Below are positions 57,722 to 64,000 of a stretch of 64,000 bases of DNA, in pieces. The notes below the pieces were generated by a model. That model saw nothing but the letters and a program-made list of their open reading frames with translations, made no database searches and was not told the DNA's origin. The position numbers were made by a program, and so were the translations under genes. Source of the DNA: Roseibium polysiphoniae (lineage in GTDB: Bacteria > Pseudomonadota > Alphaproteobacteria > Rhizobiales > Stappiaceae); NCBI RefSeq assembly GCF_014842925.1, contig NZ_JACYXJ010000006.1, forward strand, positions 248,001 through 312,000. Direction: 5' to 3'. Each line of letters begins with the position of its first letter. Position 1 is the stretch's first letter.

Positions 57722-58954
57722 ATGCACCTCATGTCCTTGGACGCGGCAACGCTCATCATCGCGATTACGATTGTCGAGTGGGTCGCAGCACTGCTGATTT
57801 TCCTCGTCTGGCGCGTGACACCGCACCAGACAGAAAGCAACAGAGACAGCATCTTCATCTGGGCACTCGCCTTCGCGTTCGCAGGTGTGGGCTCACTTTC
57901 GATCAGTCTGCGTCAGACATTTCCGGAAGACCTCTGCATCATTTTCGGCAACACATTCCTGTTTCTCGGACTTGGTCTTGGCCCTGTCGCTGTGGCCGCG
58001 CTCTGGAAGCAAGAGCGTCCGTATCGGCTGGCCGTGTTGCCAAGCATACTGTGGCTCACACTGTGTACAATTCCGGCGTTTTTCGAGACCTACGCTGCTC
58101 GGGCATTGTTCGTGCAAGCCGTTTTCATCTCGACTTCATGCTGGATTGCCATTCTTTGCTTTCGTCACAATCAGGAACGCTTGAATACCGCAAAATGGCT
58201 CGGCATCACCTCCACTTTGGATGCCGTCTATCAAACGGGCTACATGTTCGTTTCACACTTTAAATCCATTGGGTCTCTGACTGACTTTTACAGTGAAAGT
58301 GCGACCCAGATCTATCTTCTCCTGGTCCTGCTGACGGCATCGGCCAAGGTCATCTTGGTGTTCTCGTTGGTAATCGAAAAAGAACAGCGGCACTATCGCG
58401 ACCAAGCCCACCGTGATTCGCTCACAGGCCTTGCCAATCGCAGAGCCTTTTTCGATGATGCCCGGCGCTGGCTGGCGGATCAGAGCGGATGGCCCAAGCC
58501 CTATTCCGTCTTGATGATCGACGTGGATCATTTCAAGCAGATCAATGATGCGCATGGTCATGCGACGGGCGATCGCATCCTTCAAACGCTTGGGGAAATC
58601 TGTGGCGACGGCCTGAGGTTAGGCAGTATTGCGGGGCGTCTGGGTGGAGAAGAATTCGCCTTGTTCCTGCCGGGCACAACGCCGCACAAGGCGATCATGC
58701 GCGCAGAACGCATTCGCGAACGCTTTGCACGTGAATCGCTGGCTGCCTCGAATGGCAAGGTCAGCGCCACGATCAGCGGCGGACTATATTCTGCGTCTTC
58801 GGGTCACGAGCCTCTGGACAGGGCGCTCGCCGCGGCCGATGAGCGCCTCTATCAAGCGAAGGCCAAAGGTAAGAACCAAATCGTCACCGACATTCTTGCC
58901 GATGCGGACATCCCTTCCAAAGTCGCTCAGCTCAATGCCGAAGAAGCTGCCTGA
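57722..58954 (+). CDS. Membrane-bound diguanylate cyclase (GGDEF)
   Basis: The 410-residue protein has about six membrane helices (to residue 218), then a cyclase domain with RDSLTGLANRRAF and an intact GGEEF at 308-312. The I-site position five residues before the motif reads R-L-G-S, so product inhibition through RxxD is lacking. The enzyme makes c-di-GMP; the N-terminal sensor is unclassified. ATG 57722 or 57731 may be the start. Confidence 0.92.
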   Translation: MHLMSLDAATLIIAITIVEWVAALLIFLVWRVTPHQTESNRDSIFIWALAFAFAGVGSLSISLRQTFPEDLCIIFGNTFLFLGLGLGPVAVAALWKQERPYRLAVLPSILWLTLCTIPAFFETYAARALFVQAVFISTSCWIAILCFRHNQERLNTAKWLGITSTLDAVYQTGYMFVSHFKSIGSLTDFYSESATQIYLLLVLLTASAKVILVFSLVIEKEQRHYRDQAHRDSLTGLANRRAFFDDARRWLADQSGWPKPYSVLMIDVDHFKQINDAHGHATGDRILQTLGEICGDGLRLGSIAGRLGGEEFALFLPGTTPHKAIMRAERIRERFARESLAASNGKVSATISGGLYSASSGHEPLDRALAAADERLYQAKAKGKNQIVTDILADADIPSKVAQLNAEEAA

Positions 58955-58971
58955 CCGCACGCGCACTTGCG

Positions 58972-59925
58972 TCAAAGCCAGCGGATCAGCGCATCCAGGA
59001 CAAAGCCGATAAACAGGATCCAGCCGTAGGTGGTGTTCGAGCGAAAGAGCTTGAGGCACTGATCGCCGTCGTCGATGTCGAGCACAATCGACTGCCAGAG
59101 CAGATGAAGCGCGCCGAGAGCAATGCCCGCAAATGCTGCCGGCCCTGCGTCAGCCAGCACCGCAGCCAAGGCGAACAAAAGGGTCGCCAGCGTGTAAAGC
59201 AGCAGCATTGCCGGTTTCGTCCAGGCGCCGAACAGGCGGGCCGTCGATTTCACGCCGACAAGGGCGTCATCTTCCTTGTCCTGATGGGCGTAAATCGTGT
59301 CGTAGCCAATCGTCCAGCAAATGCCGCCGGCATAAAGGATGAGCGGCGTCCAGGACAGCGACCCAAAGTGCGCAGCCCATCCCATGAGTGCTCCCCACGA
59401 GAACGCCAGCCCCAGGAAAAGCTGAGGCCAGTTTGTGACGCGCTTCATGAAGGGATAGATGGCCACCGGCAAAAGCGAGGCAAAACCCAGCAGGATTGTG
59501 AAGGTGTTGAACTGCAGGAGCACCAGAAGGCCGACGAGAGCCTGCGCGGCCAGAAAAATCTTTGCCTGACTTCGGCTGACCTGACCGGCTGGTATTGGCC
59601 GGGAGCGTGTGCGCTCCACCTGCGCATCAATGTCTTCATCGACCAGATCATTGTAGGTACAGCCGGCACCACGCATGGCGACAGCCCCAATCAAGAACAG
59701 GGCGATGTGCCAAGGATTGGGTCCAGGGGCCTCCGCCGCAATCGCCGCCAGCGACGCAGACCAACAGCAAGGCCACAGCAGCAACCACCAACCGATCGGC
59801 CGTTCCCAACGCGCAAGTCGTGCATAGGGCCTCGCCCAGGCAGGAAGCCGCGTGTCGACCCAATGACTCTTAACAGCGTCAGCGACGGGTCCCGTGTCTT
59901 TTGTACCGAAAAACATGGATTTCAT
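58972..59925 (-). CDS. ubiA: 4-hydroxybenzoate polyprenyltransferase
   Basis: This 317-residue integral membrane enzyme attaches the prenyl tail to 4-hydroxybenzoate in ubiquinone synthesis. The first Asp-rich motif NDLVDEDID is at 92-100, followed by RTRSRPIPAG, and the second YAHQDKEDD ends at 221. It lies convergent with the diguanylate cyclase gene. Confidence 0.96.
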   Translation of the reverse strand: MKSMFFGTKDTGPVADAVKSHWVDTRLPAWARPYARLARWERPIGWWLLLWPCCWSASLAAIAAEAPGPNPWHIALFLIGAVAMRGAGCTYNDLVDEDIDAQVERTRSRPIPAGQVSRSQAKIFLAAQALVGLLVLLQFNTFTILLGFASLLPVAIYPFMKRVTNWPQLFLGLAFSWGALMGWAAHFGSLSWTPLILYAGGICWTIGYDTIYAHQDKEDDALVGVKSTARLFGAWTKPAMLLLYTLATLLFALAAVLADAGPAAFAGIALGALHLLWQSIVLDIDDGDQCLKLFRSNTTYGWILFIGFVLDALIRWL

Positions 59926-59974
59926 TTACCGCGGGCAGCTTTCGGGCGCGAGCGATTTTTGACGGCTGATAAGC

Positions 59975-61234
59975 TCAGTCTTGCACCGCTGGGCCGCAGA
60001 CACGGTTTCTGCCCATATGTTTGGCTCTGTAAAGACGCTGGTCGGCGGTTTGGAACAGAGCCTCAAGGCTATCGCCGTCTTCTGGCGCGCTTGCGACCCC
60101 AACGCTGACCGTAACCTTTTCAGGCAGATAGATAATACTGAACTTCTCGATCAGCTTGCGGATGCGCCCTGCCATTCCCATCGCCGCTTCCGGCGCGAGA
60201 CGGTCACACAAAAGCACAAACTCTTCTCCACCAAAGCGATAGAGGTGGTCTTCAGCCCTCAAGTTTTCGTTGAGAAGGCCTGCGATGGCCTTCAGCACCT
60301 CGTCTCCAGCCTGATGCCCGAGCCTGTCATTGACCAATTTGAAGTGATCGATATCGATGACCAGCATGGTGATGGACCGGCCTGCCGCGAGGCTCTCCTG
60401 CAGGATTTTTGGACCGTTGAGATCATAGCTTCTGCGATGGTGAACGCCTGTCAGGTGATCCCGGCCCGAGGTTTCGAGAAGGTCATAATAGCGTTCGCGG
60501 TAAGTCAGAACATGAAAGACGTCCCGAAAGGAGCGATGCGTGAGCCACTTGGCCTTTTCATCGAAGAACCGAAGGTAGGTGACAAAGAAACCGGTGTAGA
60601 GGAGCGTCGCGACCATTTTTGCTGCCCAACCGCCGAAGAACACGCTGAGAGGCGCCCCTGATACGTAACGAAGGGCAAGGTAGAAGCCAGCCTGATCAAA
60701 GGTGAGAACGACTGCCCCACAAACAAGAAACCTCCATCCCAGATGCCGACCGAAGGCGTCTCCGATGCGCTCGTAAAGTACAATGATTGCGATGGCATCG
60801 ATGAAAAGGAGGATCGTGCCCCAGACCATCAACCATCCCATCTCATCGACAAAGCGGATGTCCGGAACGCGATCAGGTATAACCGACACGGTGTCGTGGC
60901 TGCGCAGGATCATCACCAGCGCGACAATCAGAAAGTTGCCGATCAGGAGGCCGTAGATGGGTTGACGGACAACAAGCGCATCCTCGCGGATGTACAGCAG
61001 CAAGATCATTAGCAGCTTGCCCGAGAACAAGATCGTTGAACCGGGAGAAATGATGCCGAAAGGCAGCTCGATGTAGAAGACACTGGCGAGGTAGGTCTCA
61101 AGGAAGTGCATCACGCCGAGCGCGCACATGAACACACCGATGCCGATGGAATGTCGAGCCTGAAGAAGGCTCATCATGACGGTGAAATAGACCGCGGCCT
61201 GCGCGATCAGCAAAAATGTGTTCGTGACAACCAT
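59975..61234 (-). CDS. Membrane-bound diguanylate cyclase (GGDEF) with I-site
   Basis: The 419-residue protein has about seven membrane helices (to residue 222), then RDHLTGVHHRRSYD and the intact motif GGEEF (about 335-339). RAED lies exactly five residues before it, matching the RxxD inhibitory site, so product inhibition is likely. ATG 61234 avoids the probable promoter at the upstream in-frame TTG. It neighbours ubiA and GNAT. Confidence 0.93.
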   Translation of the reverse strand: MVVTNTFLLIAQAAVYFTVMMSLLQARHSIGIGVFMCALGVMHFLETYLASVFYIELPFGIISPGSTILFSGKLLMILLLYIREDALVVRQPIYGLLIGNFLIVALVMILRSHDTVSVIPDRVPDIRFVDEMGWLMVWGTILLFIDAIAIIVLYERIGDAFGRHLGWRFLVCGAVVLTFDQAGFYLALRYVSGAPLSVFFGGWAAKMVATLLYTGFFVTYLRFFDEKAKWLTHRSFRDVFHVLTYRERYYDLLETSGRDHLTGVHHRRSYDLNGPKILQESLAAGRSITMLVIDIDHFKLVNDRLGHQAGDEVLKAIAGLLNENLRAEDHLYRFGGEEFVLLCDRLAPEAAMGMAGRIRKLIEKFSIIYLPEKVTVSVGVASAPEDGDSLEALFQTADQRLYRAKHMGRNRVCGPAVQD

Positions 61235-61294
61235 GCCCCTTCTGTACCAATAGTGTATAAATTGACAAGGCAAACATTCGGTACAAGGAATGTT

Positions 61295-61759
61295 TTATTC
61301 CTCATCTTCAAGCGTCCGCGACCTCTTGAAGGCATTCAGAGGGTGACGTTCGAAATGCTCCAGCTCGAAAAGACGCTCAACGTGAGCATCACGACGTGTA
61401 AAAGACCAAACCGAGACGATACCGAACGCTTCCAAATCCTGAATCACTGCGCGAACCATGCGTTGTCCAAGTCCGAGGCGCCTGAGTTGAGAGCGTAGAA
61501 ACAGGTCCTCGAAATGGGCGACACGTCCACCCTCGCGGACGGACTGACGAAAGAAAACCGTCGCGAAACCTGCCGGCTCCCCCTTGTAGCGAAACAGATA
61601 GATTCGCCCTGCCGCAGCATCGACGAGCAAGCGATTGAATTCGTCTTCCTGCTCATCTGAAACAGGCTGACCGCTTTCAAGGTAAGCTTCGCCCAAAAGC
61701 CGTCGCAACTCACGTGCTGACGAAGGGCCGCCCAAAAAAATCTCAAGAGAGCGTCGCAC
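61295..61759 (-). CDS. GNAT family N-acetyltransferase
   Basis: The 154-residue GNAT has the FRYKGEPAGFATVFFRQS strand pair, then HFEDLFLRSQLRRLGLGQRMVRAV with the acetyl-CoA-binding loop RRLGLG. I favour GTG 61759, with GGAGG six bases upstream; an ATG at 61822 is possible. Substrate unknown. It is divergent from purD. Confidence 0.85.
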   Translation of the reverse strand: MRRSLEIFLGGPSSARELRRLLGEAYLESGQPVSDEQEDEFNRLLVDAAAGRIYLFRYKGEPAGFATVFFRQSVREGGRVAHFEDLFLRSQLRRLGLGQRMVRAVIQDLEAFGIVSVWSFTRRDAHVERLFELEHFERHPLNAFKRSRTLEDEE

Positions 61760-61944
61760 TCCAGTCCTCCCGCCCTTGCCGATTTGATTTGACTGCGCGT
61801 GTGAGTGGAAGGGCGCGGCCATCACCCCGCATCTCCATTGTCTGAAACCCTCACAACATGTTAGACCGCCGCGAAATTGATCGTTCGCTCGCAAGAGCGA
61901 GGACCGGCCAGTTGCCTGGCCACAGATTCGAGAGACTGCGCCCT

Positions 61945-63219
61945 ATGAACGTTCTTCTGATTGGCTCCGGTGGTCGTGAACATGCCCTGGCCTGGGCACT
62001 TGCCAACTCACCGTTGCTCAGCACGCTCTACGCCGCGCCGGGTAATGCCGGCATCGGCCAGGTTGCAACTCTTGTTTCTCTGGACGCAACCGATCATGCC
62101 GCCGTGATTGAGTTCTGCCAGGAAAAGCAGATCGATCTGGTCGTTGTGGGCCCCGAAGCACCGCTTGTCGCCGGCCTGGTGGACGATCTGGAGGCTGCTG
62201 GCATCAAGGCATTCGGCCCCAGCAAGGCCGCAGCTCAATTGGAAGGTTCGAAAGCCTTCACCAAAGGCGTTTGCGACGAAGCCGATATTCCAACGGCGGG
62301 CTATGGCCGGTTCGACCAGAAGGAAGACGCACTCACCTACATTCGCGAAAAGGGTGCGCCGATCGTTGTCAAGGCTGACGGCCTGGCTGCCGGCAAAGGC
62401 GTTGTCGTCGCCATGTCTGAAAAGGATGCACTGGAAGCCGTCGAAGCGTGCTTCGACGGAAGTTTCGGCGAGGCTGGCGCTGAAGTCGTCATTGAAGAGT
62501 TCCTGGAAGGCGAAGAAGCCAGCTTCTTTGTCATCGTGGACGGCACGACCCCTCTCCCACTCGCGACGGCCCAGGACCACAAGCGCGCGTTCGACGGAGA
62601 CACGGGCCCCAATACCGGTGGTATGGGGGCTTACTCGCCAGCACCGGTGATGAGCGAGGAGATGATCGAGCGCACGATGCGTGAGATTATCGACCCCACT
62701 GTTGCGACCATGGCCAAACGTGGAACTCCCTTCAAAGGGGTTCTCTATGCCGGATTGATGATCACGGCCGACGGTCCAAAACTGATCGAGTACAATACGC
62801 GCTTCGGCGATCCCGAGTGCCAGGTCATGATGCTTCGGCTGAAGGACGACATCCTCACTTTGATGCTCGCATCGGCCGAAGGCACTTTGAAGAACGTCAG
62901 TGCCAGATGGCACGACGATGTCGCGCTCACGGTGGTCATGGCAGCAAATGGCTACCCGGGATCCTATGAAAAAGGCACCGAGATCCGCGGGCTTGCCGAA
63001 GCGTCGTCAGATGCTGACGTGGAGGTTTTTCATGCCGGGACCAAGTCAAGCGATGGCAAGGTCCTCGCAAATGGCGGCCGGGTTCTGAACATCACCGCAC
63101 GCGGCAAAACGGTGAAGGAAGCCCGAGAAAGGGCCTACGCAGCCGTCGGAAAGGTCGACTGGCCAGACGGATTTTGCCGAAGTGACATCGGCTGGCGTGC
63201 GATCGAGCGGGAAAGCTAA
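61945..63219 (+). CDS. purD: Phosphoribosylamine-glycine ligase
   Basis: PurD (GAR synthetase) joins glycine to phosphoribosylamine in purine synthesis. The 424-residue protein starts [19 protein letters not shown] and has the ATP-grasp elements [18 protein letters not shown] and [14 protein letters not shown] 61945 is the correct start; an upstream in-frame ATG adds a non-homologous extension. Confidence 0.97.
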   Translation: MNVLLIGSGGREHALAWALANSPLLSTLYAAPGNAGIGQVATLVSLDATDHAAVIEFCQEKQIDLVVVGPEAPLVAGLVDDLEAAGIKAFGPSKAAAQLEGSKAFTKGVCDEADIPTAGYGRFDQKEDALTYIREKGAPIVVKADGLAAGKGVVVAMSEKDALEAVEACFDGSFGEAGAEVVIEEFLEGEEASFFVIVDGTTPLPLATAQDHKRAFDGDTGPNTGGMGAYSPAPVMSEEMIERTMREIIDPTVATMAKRGTPFKGVLYAGLMITADGPKLIEYNTRFGDPECQVMMLRLKDDILTLMLASAEGTLKNVSARWHDDVALTVVMAANGYPGSYEKGTEIRGLAEASSDADVEVFHAGTKSSDGKVLANGGRVLNITARGKTVKEARERAYAAVGKVDWPDGFCRSDIGWRAIERES

Positions 63220-63311
63220 AGCCTCGCCGCCCTTTGTCGGCAAAGCAGCCTTGCGCCGCGAACCACGCCCGTGCACCCTCCTGCTCATCGGACTTCCACG
63301 GGAGGGAATAC

Positions 63312-64000
63312 GTGTCAGACCCTGTTGTATTGCCGGAGCTTTTCCCCGGCTTTGAAATGCGTTGCATTGACTGTGATGGCTGTGAAATTCATTGCCGAAC
63401 TGGAGGTGACGGACCGCCCCTTCTGCTCGTCCATGGCTATCCGCAAAGCCATGCGATGTGGCACCAGATCGCTCCCGATCTCGCCCAGCGCTTCACACTG
63501 ATCCTTCCTGATCTTCCCGGCTATGGCCGAAGTTCCATTCCGGAACCAAGTGCTGATCATCACGCATATTCGAAGCGCGCCATGGCCAGCACGCTGCTCG
63601 TTCTCATGCGCAAGCTCGGGCATGAGCGTTTTCGATTGGTGGGGCACGATCGCGGCGCCCGTGTTTCCTATCGTATGGCGCTGGATCATCCAGACTGCGT
63701 CGAGCGGCTGGCGGTGCTCGATATCCTGCCGACCTATGACTATTGGCAGCGGATGGACCGGAATTTTGCCCTGAAGATCTACCACTGGGCATTTCTGGCG
63801 CAACCGGCTCCCTTCCCGGAAGAGCTCATTGCGGCCTCAGCAAGACGCTTTCTTGATCATACGCTGGCCAGCTGGACGGCTGACAAGTCGCTTGAGAGTT
63901 TTGGCGCGGAAGCGCTGCAACACTACCATGCGTTTTTCTCCCAACCGGACCGCATCGCTGCGACCTGCGAGGACTACAGGGCAGGCGCCACAATTGATGT
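63312..64000 (+). CDS. Haloacetate (fluoroacetate) dehalogenase-like alpha/beta hydrolase (5' part)
   Basis: The frame opens at GTG 63312 (GGAGG upstream) and runs off the right edge after 229 codons. It has the oxyanion segment VHGYPQSHAMWH, the nucleophile elbow GHDRGAR with Asp113 and the two Arg residues that bind the carboxylate of fluoroacetate, and the halide-pocket HW (IYHWAFLAQPAP). These match the fluoroacetate dehalogenase family, which hydrolyses carbon-fluorine or carbon-chlorine bonds. The rest, with the acid and the catalytic His, is outside the window. Other alpha/beta hydrolases of the family may act on esters. Confidence 0.85.
   Translation, partial: MSDPVVLPELFPGFEMRCIDCDGCEIHCRTGGDGPPLLLVHGYPQSHAMWHQIAPDLAQRFTLILPDLPGYGRSSIPEPSADHHAYSKRAMASTLLVLMRKLGHERFRLVGHDRGARVSYRMALDHPDCVERLAVLDILPTYDYWQRMDRNFALKIYHWAFLAQPAPFPEELIAASARRFLDHTLASWTADKSLESFGAEALQHYHAFFSQPDRIAATCEDYRAGATID

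Overview
This window is a stretch of alphaproteobacterial chromosome of moderately high GC. Gene content and order point to the Hyphomicrobiales (Rhizobiales): DUF721-dsbA-smc beside mutY, a CcrM methyltransferase, an Irr-type iron box at bfr, DUF2093, DUF4170 and IalB-family proteins, and the cta cluster with its small single-pass protein. The split gcvPA/gcvPB pair and overall gene style suggest a Stappiaceae (Roseibium/Labrenzia-like) marine bacterium; that family placement is inference. I see no tRNA, rRNA, CRISPR array, prophage or insertion sequence.

Layout. 1-5.3 kb: the 5' part of smc (cut by the window edge), a DsbA-like oxidoreductase, a DUF721 protein and divergent mutY. 5.5-15.6 kb: bfr under a candidate Irr box, a DMT exporter, a LysR/PhyH pair, amn, ccrM, then small accessory genes including a merR-SDR operon with a textbook 19-bp-spacer MerR promoter. 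15.6-18.4 kb: tyrS behind an apparent Tyr/Phe-codon attenuator, and a marR-cysteine hydrolase operon with a perfect palindromic operator. 18.4-25.1 kb: the glycine cleavage operon gcvT-gcvH-osmC-gcvPA-gcvPB behind a tandem glycine riboswitch. Its 3' end is duplicated around an AT-rich insert carrying an FkbM-like gene.

25.3-38.3 kb: a lipoprotein, the ispH-thrB-rnhA-lipid kinase operon, a large GGDEF/EAL sensor, GNAT, an M16 peptidase, thrC, algH, a DsbD-N-like protein and a peroxiredoxin. 38.3-45.1 kb: the aa3 cytochrome c oxidase structural and assembly genes (ctaC-D-B-small protein-G-E, DUF983, SURF1), with an FNR/FixK-type box upstream. 45.5-56.6 kb: IalB, a CPA2 antiporter, HAD phosphatase, tldD, small conserved proteins, and a lipid A/Kdo operon (tldE-cysQ-DUF4170-acyltransferase-waaA-lpxK). 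56.9-64 kb: a DUF6101-like protein, two active-looking diguanylate cyclases, ubiA, a GNAT, purD and the 5' part of a haloacetate dehalogenase-like gene.

The most notable items are the tyrS leader (a tyrosine-rich peptide, possibly leaderless, with mutually exclusive antiterminator and terminator) and the gcvPB 3'-end duplication, which looks like the scar of an integration event. Several precise regulatory palindromes (Irr, MerR, MarR, FNR) can be read directly.
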